Numbered from the stretch's first letter, positions 1-8,811 are shown. The stretch is 52,932 bases of DNA from Gammaproteobacteria bacterium (GCA_024642505.1 JAHEAZ010000012.1:1-52932); one strand, 5' to 3'. A program made the numbers and translations. The notes: generated by a model not told the origin, from the sequence alone.

Positions 1-386
1 GGGCGTCCATCAAGGAAAGTTTGGAGAAATCGAGTCTCGTGGACATGGGGCCTCCCGCTCCAGTACAACGCGCCCCGCCGCGGGGGGCATGATCCGGTTT
101 GGTGAATTGGTAATTGAGACTACCGTTGTTGGTAAGAGGCACGCTATCACTGGGCCGATCGTCTGGTCAAACCAAGGTTTTGCCGTTGCCATGACGGGAT
201 CATGCATGGGGATTTGCTCAGCGCCCTCCCCGCAGGTCACAAATGCCGTTGCAGCCATTCCGAACCAGACCCCACAATCGGGCGGTGTCCATCGGTGCCA
301 CATGCCGTACATGAATGGATCGTCCCCCTGGCGCTTGCCGGATAGGGGTAATGGGCTGACGCGAAACCACAGAGCTTGAGGTCAAC
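1..386. other. Left edge: no confident gene, possible 3' end of an upstream gene
   Basis: This stretch before the first clear gene holds nothing I can name. On the plus strand one frame is open from the left edge to a TGA at 90-92 and would end a protein in ...PPAPVQRAPPRGA. A second plus frame is open from the edge to about 379. A minus-strand frame covers 10-312. None shows a recognisable motif, and these frames overlap each other, so at most one is real. The final bases carry GAGG six bases before the aminopeptidase ATG at 387, so at least the right end is leader sequence. Confidence 0.3.
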
Positions 387-3059
387 ATGCTCCCTGGCTA
401 CCTGATTTACGGAATCATCCTGGCGCTGGCGACCCTGCCCATGGATGCCATGCCCGCGACACCTGCCTCCCACGAAGCAAGCCAGGCGGAACAAGTCACC
501 ACCCAGCTACCTCACGGCGTTCTGCCCAGCCTTTACGACGTCTCGGTGACGCCGCATGCACAGTCCCTGAGCTTCGATGGCGAGGTTACGGTGACCCTCG
601 ACGTGCTGCGGCCCACCCGCAGCATTACCGTGAATGCCCTTGACCTGGCGTTCATCTCGGTCTCACTGGTAGCTGCCGACGGAGGGGAGTTGCCGGCGCC
701 ACAGGTTTCCGTGGATGCCGCTCAGCAGACAGCTACCTTCGCCTTCCCCACCCCGGTGTTGCAGGGCGCCTACCACCTGACCATGCGCTACACAGGCAAG
801 ATCGCGACCCAGGCAAACGGCCTGTTTGCCATCGACTACGACACCAAAGCCGGCAGGAAGCGTGCACTTTTCACGCAATTTGAAGACGCCGATGCACGCC
901 GCTTTTTGCCGTGTTGGGATGAGCCGGCGTACAAGGCCATCTTCAGGCTGAAGGCGACCGTGCCGTCATCGGACATGGCCGTAAGCAACATGCCCATCGC
1001 CACCACGGTCGATGTCGGTGACGGCTTCACCCAGGTAATCTTCCGGCCTTCGCCCAGGATGTCCTCGTACTTGCTGTTCTTCGCCTCGGGCGACTTCGAG
1101 CGTGCCGTCATCACGTCTGGAAGTACCGACCTGGGCGTGGTCACCCAGCGCGGCCTGCTCTCGCAGGCCGGGTTTGCGCTGGAGTCGGCCGGGCGCATCC
1201 TCGATTACTACAACGACTACTTCGACAATTCATATCCCCTGCCAAAGCTCGACAACATTGCCTCGCCGGGCCGCAGCCAGTTCTTCAGTGCGATGGAGAA
1301 CTGGGGTGCCATTTTCACGTTCGAGCACACGCTGCTGCTGGATCCGACCATTTCGACCCTGGCCGACAAGCAAAGGGTGTTCGCGGTGCAGGCGCACGAA
1401 ACGGCACACCAGTGGTTCGGCAACCTGGTGACCATGAGTTGGTGGGACGACCTGTGGCTGAACGAAGGTTTTGCGTCGTGGATGGGAGCTCGCGCGACAG
1501 AGCAGCTGCATCCGGAATGGAACACCCAGCTACGGGCCGTGGCGGCACGTGAAGCCGCCATGAAACGGGACGCCATGGCCACAACACATCCGGTCGTTCA
1601 ACACATTGAGACGGTGCAGCAAGCCCGTCTTGCATTCGATTCGATCACGTACCGGAAGGGCCGTGCCGTAATCAGCATGCTGGAGGACTACGTTGGCCCG
1701 GACAGATGGCGCGACGGCGTACGCCGGTACACCGATAGGCACGCATACGGAAATACCGAGTCCGACGACCTGTGGCGCGCCGTGCAGGAGGCGTCGGGCC
1801 AGCCGATCCTCGACATTGCGCGGGACTTCACCCTGCAGCCGGGCATCCCACTGATCAAGGTGGAGTCGGCTCAGTGCCGTGACGGCAACACCGCGCTGAG
1901 GTTGACTCAGGGAGAGTTCACGCGAGACCGGCCGGAGAAGAAGCCGTTGTCCTGGCGCGTGCCGGTCATTCTGCAGACCCTGGACGGCGAACCGGTGCGG
2001 GCTCTGGTCGCCGATGGCCACGCCGGGGTTGACCTGCCCGGTTGCGGTCCACTCGTCGTCAACGCTGGCCAGCACGGTTACTACCGCACCCTTTACGGCC
2101 CGGTCGGGTTTGCGCGGATCCGTGACAGTTTCGGCCAGCTTCAGCCAATCGATCAATTGGGCGTGCTGGCCGACACCTGGGCGCTGGGGCTGGCGGGCCT
2201 GCAGCCCGCCTCGGACTTCCTCGAGCTCGTGCAGTCGGTCACGGCCGACACGGACCCGCAGGTCTGGCAGGACATCGTCGATGATCTGGCCACGCTGGAT
2301 GGCTACTACCGCGGCGAAACGGCACGCCGGGCGAGGTACGGCGAGTTCGCCAGCAAAAAGCTGCATGAGGTGTTCGCTCGCTTAGGTTGGCAGTCCGCAG
2401 CCCGCGAGCCGGACCCGGTCAAAATTCTGCGCCTGCGGCTGATCGAGACACTCGGCACGCTGGCCGACCCAGTGGTGGTCCTGGAGGCTCGCCGTCGCTT
2501 CGATGCGCAGGACAAGGATCCCACCGCCATCCCAGCCGAGCTGCGCCGCAGTCTGCTGCGGGTCGTCGCCAAGAACGCCGATGTGTCCGCCTGGCAGCGT
2601 ATTCACGCCGCGGCCCGGAACGAGAAGACGCCGATGGTCCGGGACGAGATGTACCTGCTGCTGTCCATGAGCCGTGATCCCGCGCTCGCCCAGCGGGCAC
2701 TGGACCTGGCGCTGACCAGCGAGCCGGGCGCAACGGTCAGCGGTTCGATGATCCGCGGCGTATCGGTGGAGCATCCGGATCTGGCTTTCGACTTCGCCGT
2801 GGCGCACAAGGATCAGGTGGACGAGAAGATCGACCCCAACGAACGTATTCGATACTACCCGTCGCTGGCCGAGAATTCGCACGATCGGGCGATGCCCGGC
2901 AAGTTGAATGCCTTCGCCGACAAGTACATTGCTGCTGGTTCGCGGCGCGGAGCGGACGCCGCCGTGGAGGACATCAGGTACCGTATCAAGCTGCGCGACG
3001 AAAGATTGCCGGCAATTGATCGGTGGATCTCGCCAGCGCTGTCAGTCAAGGCAAACTGA
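387..3059 (+). CDS. Secreted M1 family zinc aminopeptidase
   Basis: An 890-residue metallopeptidase expected to cleave N-terminal residues from peptides in the periplasm or outside the cell. The zinc site is complete: H337-E-T-A-H341 followed 18 residues later by E360 in WLNEGF. The exopeptidase motif reads SAMEN (residues 301-305), where the family consensus is GAMEN. An N-terminal hydrophobic stretch (about residues 5-22) followed by a polar Ala/Pro segment looks like a signal peptide. Length fits the puromycin-sensitive/ERAP-like branch with a C-terminal helical ERAP1_C-like domain from about residue 530. The ATG at 387 has GAGG six bases upstream. The gene stands alone and faces dmeF. The family call is sure; the physiological substrate is unknown. 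Confidence 0.95.
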   Translation: MLPGYLIYGIILALATLPMDAMPATPASHEASQAEQVTTQLPHGVLPSLYDVSVTPHAQSLSFDGEVTVTLDVLRPTRSITVNALDLAFISVSLVAADGGELPAPQVSVDAAQQTATFAFPTPVLQGAYHLTMRYTGKIATQANGLFAIDYDTKAGRKRALFTQFEDADARRFLPCWDEPAYKAIFRLKATVPSSDMAVSNMPIATTVDVGDGFTQVIFRPSPRMSSYLLFFASGDFERAVITSGSTDLGVVTQRGLLSQAGFALESAGRILDYYNDYFDNSYPLPKLDNIASPGRSQFFSAMENWGAIFTFEHTLLLDPTISTLADKQRVFAVQAHETAHQWFGNLVTMSWWDDLWLNEGFASWMGARATEQLHPEWNTQLRAVAAREAAMKRDAMATTHPVVQHIETVQQARLAFDSITYRKGRAVISMLEDYVGPDRWRDGVRRYTDRHAYGNTESDDLWRAVQEASGQPILDIARDFTLQPGIPLIKVESAQCRDGNTALRLTQGEFTRDRPEKKPLSWRVPVILQTLDGEPVRALVADGHAGVDLPGCGPLVVNAGQHGYYRTLYGPVGFARIRDSFGQLQPIDQLGVLADTWALGLAGLQPASDFLELVQSVTADTDPQVWQDIVDDLATLDGYYRGETARRARYGEFASKKLHEVFARLGWQSAAREPDPVKILRLRLIETLGTLADPVVVLEARRRFDAQDKDPTAIPAELRRSLLRVVAKNADVSAWQRIHAAARNEKTPMVRDEMYLLLSMSRDPALAQRALDLALTSEPGATVSGSMIRGVSVEHPDLAFDFAVAHKDQVDEKIDPNERIRYYPSLAENSHDRAMPGKLNAFADKYIAAGSRRGADAAVEDIRYRIKLRDERLPAIDRWISPALSVKAN

Positions 3060-3368
3060 GGTCTGCGCCGCCTTGATTTGGCTGGCCCTGGCAGCTGGTC
3101 CGTCTGATCGGGTGCATTTGATCGGCGAGTCCAACTGGCGTGCAAACCCTCGCCGCTGCCCCGTGCCGCGAAGTACTCAGCTGTTAAGCACTAATAAAAA
3201 CAATAAATACAGTGAGTTAAAAGCATTAATTGATGTACAATATGTTGTACTGCGGGTAGCTGCTCGGGCCCGCATGGCGCAACTTCGCAGCTGAATCGCA
3301 ACGGGGTAAGAAACATTCGGGAGAGCACAACCTTCGGCGCATAGGCCAGCTTTCCGTGTCGCCGCAGA
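3060..3368. other. Intergenic gap with AT-rich island
   Basis: This gap separates the convergent aminopeptidase and dmeF genes. No reading frame in it resembles a protein family. Most of it has the GC-rich composition of the window, but about 3180-3250 is strikingly AT-rich (runs such as AATAAAAACAATAAATAC) and ends in an inverted repeat at 3235-3250. No T-tailed hairpin terminator was found for either flanking gene. The island may be a relic of an integrated element or a promoter for an untranslated RNA, but neither can be shown here. Confidence 0.4.
3235..3250. repeat. Inverted repeat GTACAA-tatg-TTGTAC
   Basis: Perfect six-base arms (3235-3240 and 3245-3250) around a four-base spacer, at the right end of an AT-rich island between two convergent genes. 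The shape suits a dimeric regulator site, but no gene start lies directly downstream on either strand, so the target is unknown. Confidence 0.4.
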
Positions 3369-4289
3369 TCATGATGTCAGGGTTTCAATCTCTATGGTCA
3401 CATGGACCAACTCCGAGTGAACCGCGAGTCGGCGACGCACGTCAGCCACCGTCATGGTGACCTCCGTTGCCAGGCTAACGATGCAGCCGTACTTGCCCTT
3501 GCCGACCCGCCAGACGTGCAGGTCCTTGAGGACGGTAGGCTGCGGCAGATCGCGCATTGCTCGACGTACATGCTCGACCACGGGTGCATCCATCTCGGCG
3601 TCCAGTAGCACCCGGCCAGTATCACGGAGCAGACCGAACGCCCAGCGCGCGACGAGTGCGGTTCCGGCAAGGCCCATTACAGGATCCAGCCAGGCGGCGC
3701 CGAAGTACTTGCCGCCGACAAGTGCTGCAATCGCCAGCACTGACGTGGCTGCGTCAGCAACGACATGCAGGTAGGCTGATCGCAGATTCAAATCATGGTG
3801 ATGACGGTGACGCTGATCGTCAGAGTTCTCATGGTCATGTGCGCCGGTAGACAGCAGCCATGCCGACACGACATTGACCAGCAAGCCGAGCGTTGCCACC
3901 GGTAGCGCTTCGTCGAACCGAACAGGTTCCGGATTGACGAGTCGGCTGACCGATTCGAACCCCATGTAGGCGGCCACGCCGATCAGGAACACAGCACTGG
4001 TGTAACCGCCCAATACCTCGATCTTCCACGTGCCAAACGTGAACCGGCCATTGTTCTCGTGACGTCGCGCCAGTGCGTATGCGCCAGCCGACACGCCGAG
4101 GGCCAGAGCGTGTGAACTCATGTGCCAGCCGTCGGCCAGCAGTGCCATCGAGCCGAAGACCGTGCCTGCAATGATCTCGATCAACATCATCGCGGCGGTC
4201 AGCCACATGACTTGCCGCGTGCGGCGCTCCGCGAGCGGATTACGGGTATCGAAGACGTGACTGTGAGTCGAGTTGGCGGGGGGGTCCAT
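3369..4289 (-). CDS. dmeF: CDF family Co(II)/Ni(II) efflux transporter, DmeF type
   Basis: A 306-residue inner-membrane cation diffusion facilitator that would export divalent metal by proton antiport. The N-terminal block HSHVFDTRNPLAERRTR and the TM2 metal site D53-G-W-H56-M-S-S-H60 are characteristic of DmeF. The TM5 site is H176-V-V-A-D180. A His-rich cytoplasmic loop (about residues 152-166, HDHENSDDQRHRHHH) lies between TM4 and TM5. A C-terminal cytoplasmic domain follows from about residue 215. The start is an ATG at 4289. The usual partner regulator DmeR (RcnR/CsoR family) is absent next door; a 20-bp palindrome lies just upstream instead. Metal specificity is inferred from family membership. 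Confidence 0.9.
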   Translation of the reverse strand: MDPPANSTHSHVFDTRNPLAERRTRQVMWLTAAMMLIEIIAGTVFGSMALLADGWHMSSHALALGVSAGAYALARRHENNGRFTFGTWKIEVLGGYTSAVFLIGVAAYMGFESVSRLVNPEPVRFDEALPVATLGLLVNVVSAWLLSTGAHDHENSDDQRHRHHHDLNLRSAYLHVVADAATSVLAIAALVGGKYFGAAWLDPVMGLAGTALVARWAFGLLRDTGRVLLDAEMDAPVVEHVRRAMRDLPQPTVLKDLHVWRVGKGKYGCIVSLATEVTMTVADVRRRLAVHSELVHVTIEIETLTS

Positions 4290-4312
4290 GGCAGTATTCC
4301 GAGGGTCAGGTC

Positions 4313-4332
4313 AAGGTGCTCGGGAGCACCTT
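4313..4332. promoter_or_regulatory. 20-bp palindrome in the dmeF leader, candidate operator
   Basis: The bases AAGGTGCTC-gg-GAGCACCTT form perfect nine-base arms with a two-base centre, 23 bases upstream of the dmeF ATG. No T-run follows in the minus direction, so it is not an ordinary terminator for the gene behind it. A position in the promoter/leader of a metal efflux gene suggests binding by a metal-responsive regulator encoded elsewhere. This is inference. Confidence 0.45.
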
Positions 4333-4423
4333 CAAGGATGAGCGCGGATTTGCCAGGAGCCTTCGGACGCTCGGTGCTACCGCAACCGCGAGGGACCCAA
4401 CTGCTGTCTGGCGGCGAAGTGCG

Positions 4424-5323
4424 TCAGGGGTCGTGCGCAGCGCCTTCCCGCAACTGGCGTTGATACTCAGTCTCGTCAAAGTGTCCCAGTGACTTCTCGA
4501 TCAAGCCATCGGCGCCAATCGTCCACTCCTCGTACCCGCTGATGCGGACGGCCTTGCCGCTGCCTGGCGGGCCGGTGTTGGTACCGGTCAGGGTCCAGTG
4601 ATAGGTGACGTAGCCGCCATCGAAGCTTAAATCGTCCATGGTTACGACCATGTCCGGGAACGCGGTCATGAAACTCTGGGCCGCCGCAGTGATCGCGGTG
4701 TGGCCGGTCGACGGGACCCCGTCGTTTATCGTCAGGGAGCCATTCTCCGAGAAGAACGACGCAACGCTCGCTGCGTCCTGACTGCACCAGGCGGCGGTGT
4801 ACTTTGATGCAAACGCGCTGAGTGCTGCGGAGTCCATCGGCGTTGTCCCTGAGCCATGGCTATCAGTGGATGTGTGCCTGGTCATCTGGAGTGCCAGTAT
4901 GCGCCACTGTCCCTTGCGGTTGACATAAGTCGAGGTGTACCTCAGGACCGATGAAGTATCGTCCCGCCCTGTTCCGCCGAATCGCAATTCAGCCGTTCCG
5001 AAGATTATCGCAATATCGCCTTCGACCAGGACCGTTCGTTCGGAGATAGTCTGCCCGACCATGTTCATGGACAGGACACCGCTGATCAGCGCTTCCTTGT
5101 CCGAGGTCTGGCCGTTGCTGGAGTTCAGTACAAAACGGTCATCGACGAGTCGCCGGAGCGTTGCCTCGTCATGGCTCACTTCTGCAGCAATGTATTCATC
5201 TTCGACGGCGAGAACCTGCTGTCCTGCGATCCTGGATGTGTCGTCAGGCATTTCGGCTGTCAGCCCTGCAGTAGGTTGAAGGATGGCCAGAAAAATTGTA
5301 ATGCCGAACAGGGTCTTGCTCAT
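4424..5323 (-). CDS. Secreted protein with two NTF2-like (DUF4440/SnoaL-like) domains
   Basis: A 299-residue protein with a signal peptide (hydrophobic residues 5-22, probable cleavage after ...AGLTA). It then carries two cone-shaped NTF2-like domains in tandem: roughly residues 33-145 (VLAVEDEYIAAEVSHDEATL... RILALQMTRH) and 168-290 (KYTAAWCSQDAASVASFF... YEEWTIGADGLI). Such domains serve as small-ligand pockets, isomerases or stress proteins, so no reaction can be assigned. The ATG at 5323 starts the signal peptide directly. The gene lies upstream of dmeF on the same strand with a 134-base gap, so co-transcription is possible but not shown. Confidence 0.75.
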   Translation of the reverse strand: MSKTLFGITIFLAILQPTAGLTAEMPDDTSRIAGQQVLAVEDEYIAAEVSHDEATLRRLVDDRFVLNSSNGQTSDKEALISGVLSMNMVGQTISERTVLVEGDIAIIFGTAELRFGGTGRDDTSSVLRYTSTYVNRKGQWRILALQMTRHTSTDSHGSGTTPMDSAALSAFASKYTAAWCSQDAASVASFFSENGSLTINDGVPSTGHTAITAAAQSFMTAFPDMVVTMDDLSFDGGYVTYHWTLTGTNTGPPGSGKAVRISGYEEWTIGADGLIEKSLGHFDETEYQRQLREGAAHDP

Positions 5324-5401
5324 TTTCGTCTCGGCCGGGAGCAGAACTGCGAATCCGTGCCAAAAATGAAGTCCGATTCGCGGGGTGATCGATTCCTTCT
5401 T

Positions 5402-5935
5402 CTAGAACTGATAACCAAGAAGATCGATCAGGCCATCCGGCCAGGCACGTTCCGTGAGTGGCTTGATCATCAATTCCTCCAGTGGCTGCTCTGCTAGGCC
5501 CAGGGTCTCATGCTCATCGATCCTCATCCAGCGTAGCGGGTTGGCGGCCCTGAAGAAACCTTGCTGATGATAGATCCTGGGATCTTCCGCAAAGAGCACA
5601 AGGAACTCGATGCTGTTTTGCCGGCCGAGCTTCTCGACTTCCTGAAGCAGACGGCTTGCGAAACCCTGTCGGCGGGCAGATGGATCGACGCACAGGTCAA
5701 TGATCCCGAAGATGCTGGCGGGACCGGTTGTCGTGGAAACGACCCGATGCTCGAGTCCGAGCTGCCCGACCAACCTTGTTCCTTGCGTGGCCAGCATACG
5801 TCGCGTGGGAAGCTGCTTGAAGTAGTTGCGGTGCCGGGTGAACTCCCAATCCGGATAGGACGCCGCCAGCAATTGGCGGATTTCCTCCGCCTGGCTTCGC
5901 TCGATCCTGAATTCGTCGACAAGGCGGATTTGCAT
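5402..5935 (-). CDS. GNAT family N-acetyltransferase
   Basis: A 177-residue acetyl-CoA-dependent acyltransferase. Motif A is clear: IIDLCVDPSARRQGFASRLL, with the R/Q-x-x-G-x-A pyrophosphate loop. The downstream LVLFAEDPRIYHQQGF resembles the strand and Tyr-containing end of the GNAT core. The acceptor substrate is unknown. Two starts are possible: ATG at 5935 (MQIRLVDEFR, used here) or an upstream GTG at 5977 adding 14 residues; neither has a strong ribosome site. It lies between the cytochrome c gene and the NTF2-like gene, all on the minus strand, with no functional link visible. Confidence 0.8.
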   Translation of the reverse strand: MQIRLVDEFRIERSQAEEIRQLLAASYPDWEFTRHRNYFKQLPTRRMLATQGTRLVGQLGLEHRVVSTTTGPASIFGIIDLCVDPSARRQGFASRLLQEVEKLGRQNSIEFLVLFAEDPRIYHQQGFFRAANPLRWMRIDEHETLGLAEQPLEELMIKPLTERAWPDGLIDLLGYQF

Positions 5936-6030
5936 GCTTTGCGGATCGGACTCGCGCTGTGATCGCGCGGGAACCACCGGGTAAGCCGCGTTGGAGTTCC
6001 GCGGGCGCCGGTGCGAATCTTGAGGGCGGG

Positions 6031-6348
6031 CTAGGGCTTGAGTGAAGCGTAATAGGCAGCCAGATCGGCAACGTCCTCGACGCTTAGTCTCTTACCCATC
6101 TTCGTCATCATCTTGCTGCCGGAGCGCTTGCCACTGCGGAAATCTGCAATCGCCTGCGTGAACTGCTCTGCGGGCATGCCCGCGATCGACGGGATCGTGT
6201 CCCCGTCGCCAGCGCCTTCCGGGCCATGGCAGTCTGCGCAGTCTTCAGACTTTGCCTTGCCGGCGCCAATCCTGCCCTCGGCAAGTGCCGCACCGGCCGC
6301 AAGCATCAGGCACCCAAATGCGAGGATCGGTAGTGAAATCTTGTTCAT
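6031..6348 (-). CDS. Periplasmic one-heme cytochrome c (copy 1)
   Basis: A 105-residue electron carrier. A signal peptide (about residues 1-23, ending ...AAGAALA) precedes a single haem site CADCH and a downstream KMMTKM segment that supplies the likely Met axial ligand. It ends in LAAYYASLKP, a typical class I cytochrome c C-terminal helix. GGAGAG precedes the ATG at 6348. It is a clear paralogue of the protein encoded at 6958-7272: same length, same AGKAKSE-CADCHG core and same LAAYYA-LKP end, with a GFA-family gene between the two. The redox partner is unknown. Confidence 0.9.
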   Translation of the reverse strand: MNKISLPILAFGCLMLAAGAALAEGRIGAGKAKSEDCADCHGPEGAGDGDTIPSIAGMPAEQFTQAIADFRSGKRSGSKMMTKMGKRLSVEDVADLAAYYASLKP

Positions 6349-6450
6349 GGCTCAACTCTCCTTCCAGGCGGTCTAGCTCATCCGCCATGGTCGCTTGCGC
6401 GCTCCCGCAAGTCGATGCTCGCTGCTGCAGCGAATTCTGCCAGGCGCCTG

Positions 6451-6813
6451 CTAGATAAGGCTCTGGCTCGCTCCGTCGCCAAGACCAATCGGCCCCAGTG
6501 TATCGGTGTCCAAACTCTCCAGGCAGGCCACATTGAAGCCGAACTCGTCCGGGTTGCTGCGGCGCTGATGGTGGGTGTAGATCCCGCAGACGCTGCAGAA
6601 ATAGTGCCGGGCTTGCCGGGTATTCCACTGGTACAGGGTCAGCTTTTCCTCGCCCTTGACGACCCTGAGAAATTTGAGCGGGACTCCGGCCATGATCGCG
6701 CCTTTCCGACGGCATAGCGAACAGTTGCAGCGACGGAGGTTTTCCAGGCCGCTTGCGAGCTCCACCTCGAAAACGACGGCACCACAATGGCACGAGCCAG
6801 TTCGTTTCTCCAT
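6451..6813 (-). CDS. GFA/CENP-V domain zinc protein
   Basis: A 120-residue protein of the glutathione-dependent formaldehyde-activating (GFA) fold. The zinc-binding cysteines are in place: GSCHCGAV near the N-terminus, then RCNCSLCRRKG, then FCSVCGIY. The ATG at 6813 (MEKRTGSCHC) is preferred because GGGAGAG lies five bases upstream; an in-frame start ten codons earlier lacks this. Members often act on glutathione adducts of small aldehydes, but most are uncharacterised. It is inserted between two paralogous cytochrome c genes on the same strand. Confidence 0.85.
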   Translation of the reverse strand: MEKRTGSCHCGAVVFEVELASGLENLRRCNCSLCRRKGAIMAGVPLKFLRVVKGEEKLTLYQWNTRQARHYFCSVCGIYTHHQRRSNPDEFGFNVACLESLDTDTLGPIGLGDGASQSLI

Positions 6814-6957
6814 GAAACTCTCCCGCGCTACAAACTCCGGCATGTCGGTGGAGCACCGCTACGGCGCGCCTGACTCAACGCTGCCTGGATCAGGCCATGA
6901 ACCGGCATCGGACTGGCCAGCTATCGCTGCCAGCCGAAGCCGGTTCATCGCTGAAAC

Positions 6958-7272
6958 TCAGGGCTTCAACGTAGCGTAGTACGCCGCGAGGTTGGCGATG
7001 TCTTCCGCGCTCAGCTTCTTGGCGGCCTTGACCATCATCTTCGCTTCGGCGCGGGTACCGTCCTGGTACTCCGTCATTGCCTTGGTGAAGTCCGCCGCTG
7101 ACAGGCCGGCCAGCGCGGGAGTTTCGTCGTCGCCCTTCCCGTCTTCGCCATGGCAGTCGGCGCAGGCTTCCGACTTGGCCTTCCCCGCAGCAGCGTCGCC
7201 GCCTGCCCATGCGGCGCCGGCGCCAAAGGCCAGACTCAAGGAAGCCAGAATTGTCAGGGCTGTCTTACTCAT
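6958..7272 (-). CDS. Periplasmic one-heme cytochrome c (copy 2)
   Basis: A 104-residue cytochrome c with a signal peptide (about 1-23, ...GAGAAWA), one CADCH haem site and a KMM segment carrying the probable axial Met. It is the closest relative of the protein encoded at 6031-6348 and shares its whole layout. CTGGAG precedes the ATG at 7272. This copy is richer in Ala and acidic residues. The pair may serve different donors or be expressed under different conditions; nothing here decides. Confidence 0.9.
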   Translation of the reverse strand: MSKTALTILASLSLAFGAGAAWAGGDAAAGKAKSEACADCHGEDGKGDDETPALAGLSAADFTKAMTEYQDGTRAEAKMMVKAAKKLSAEDIANLAAYYATLKP

Positions 7273-7365
7273 AGATCAGATCTCCAGGTGGGGACTCATT
7301 TAGGATCATGGATAGAATAGTCGTTCAAACTGAACCTGACCTGAAAATTCGACCTAAGCCTAATG

Positions 7366-8130
7366 TCAGGTCCGACGGGCTTGAGGGCCCCCGTGGCGCC
7401 ACTCGCTGAATTTCGGGTGACGGTCACCCTCGAGATAGTCGGCGATTTCCGCCGCCGGCGTTGCCGGCGGGACCAGGCGGCCTTCGGCAGCGAACTGCTT
7501 GAACATCTTCACCATTGGCATGACGTTTGCTGGCGCTGAACGTGCGGCGGCCTGCATCTCTGTGTCCACGATTCCGGGTTCGTAGGAAAGAATCGTGGCA
7601 TCGGCATGCTGCCGGCCGGCCGGACCATCGTCTTCAAGCTCGGCCGCCAGGACCATTCCGGCCATCCTGAGCGCCGCCTTGGAGGTGCAGTAGGCGGCCA
7701 TCCCCGGCAACGGCCGGGTCGCGGCGCCCGACGACAGGTTGACGATCCGTAGCGGGCATTGCGGCCGGCCCCGCCTCAGGAACAGACCCATTAGCGAGAC
7801 CGGCGCAGCGATGTTGACCGCGTAGACCTTCAGCAGCTCCGCAGGATCGATTTGCGGTGCCGGTCCAAGAAGAGCGATGTGTGCCGCGTTGTTGACCAGT
7901 GCCAGGCGCCCTACTCCCGGATCCGACAGCCTGGCGCCAATGCTCGTCTCGATCCTGCCGATCATTGCCGCAGGGTCCTGCAGGTCAACTCGGAGATGGG
8001 TATATCGATCGGTTCTGATGGCCGACGGCCGCCTGGAGACACCGATGACGCTCCAGCCCCGGCGCAGCAGTTCGTGGGCCAGTGCATCGCCGATCCCGGA
8101 ACTGGTGCCGGTGACGAGCGCCAGCCGCAT
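7366..8130 (-). CDS. Short-chain dehydrogenase/reductase
   Basis: A 254-residue NAD(P)-dependent oxidoreductase of the classical SDR fold. It shows the cofactor loop TGTSSGIG near the N-terminus, the NNAA motif, and the catalytic Ser (NLSSG) and YCTSK. The ATG at 8130 (MRLALVTG) is chosen because it starts immediately before the first beta-strand and sits 20 bases after the preceding methyltransferase stop; longer starts would run into that gene. Substrate is unknown. It is the last gene of a likely operon running from 13310 down to 7366. Confidence 0.88.
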   Translation of the reverse strand: MRLALVTGTSSGIGDALAHELLRRGWSVIGVSRRPSAIRTDRYTHLRVDLQDPAAMIGRIETSIGARLSDPGVGRLALVNNAAHIALLGPAPQIDPAELLKVYAVNIAAPVSLMGLFLRRGRPQCPLRIVNLSSGAATRPLPGMAAYCTSKAALRMAGMVLAAELEDDGPAGRQHADATILSYEPGIVDTEMQAAARSAPANVMPMVKMFKQFAAEGRLVPPATPAAEIADYLEGDRHPKFSEWRHGGPQARRT

Positions 8131-8150
8131 GCCGGTTGCTGCCGTTGAGC

Positions 8151-8780
8151 TCACAACCCGGGTCCGGTGGTGACACGCCGCTGGAATCGGGCATACACAA
8201 ACTCCTGCGCGGTTTGCCACGGCGTCAGGTGTGCTTCGCGGCGTGTTTCCAGGAGCTCGAAACCGCCACCGAGTTCCCGCTGCAATGAGCCTTCGTCGTG
8301 ACGCATGACTTCAAGACCGCTGCACTTCTCCGGACCGTCAAGCGCGAAAGTCGCAATGATGACACTACCGCGCGGAGCCAGCGTATGTTCGAGGGTGTCG
8401 ACGTAGGCGCCCCGGTCGGCGGCATCTGTGAGGAAGTGGAAGACGGCCCGGTCGTGCCACAGGCCATAGCGCCGCGCGGGCTGGAAGTGTGTGACGTCCG
8501 CCTCGAACCACTGTACGGCGCTGGCCCGCTCACCCAGCCGCTTCCGGCCAAGCGCGAGTGCCTCAGCCGAAACGTCCAGTACGGCGAGCGATTGGTAGCC
8601 CTCATCCAGGAGGCAGTCCACCAGGGTGGAAGCCCCGCCGCCGACATCGATGACGCCGGCGTCGCGGCCGACGCCTGCCGAGGAAATCAGTTCCAGTGAG
8701 ATCGCTGGCCGCACCTGGTACCAGCTGACGGCGTCCGGAGCCTTGGTCCGGTAGACCGTGTTCCAGTGAGTGCGCCTCAT
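8151..8780 (-). CDS. Class I SAM-dependent methyltransferase
   Basis: A 209-residue methyltransferase. Motif I is VIDVGGGASTLVDCLL, followed by the acidic strand end AVLDVSAEAL and the conserved WFEADVTHFQ and WHDRAVFHFL segments. The N-terminus HWNTVYRTKAPDAVSWYQ is typical of small free-standing Methyltransf_25/11 proteins with unknown acceptors. The ATG at 8780 has GGAAG nine bases upstream; an ATG at 8789 is an alternative. Longer starts would overlap the SLC13 gene. It sits between the SLC13 permease and SDR genes with short gaps, so it is probably co-transcribed. Confidence 0.87.
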   Translation of the reverse strand: MRRTHWNTVYRTKAPDAVSWYQVRPAISLELISSAGVGRDAGVIDVGGGASTLVDCLLDEGYQSLAVLDVSAEALALGRKRLGERASAVQWFEADVTHFQPARRYGLWHDRAVFHFLTDAADRGAYVDTLEHTLAPRGSVIIATFALDGPEKCSGLEVMRHDEGSLQRELGGGFELLETRREAHLTPWQTAQEFVYARFQRRVTTGPGL

Positions 8781-8811
8781 GCCGGCCATCTTCCGCCAGG
8801 TGACCAGCCAA

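Noticed and set aside
1530-2366. A 278-codon minus-strand open frame within the aminopeptidase gene.
   Set aside because: It is antisense to a gene with a complete zinc site, and has no sign of its own function.
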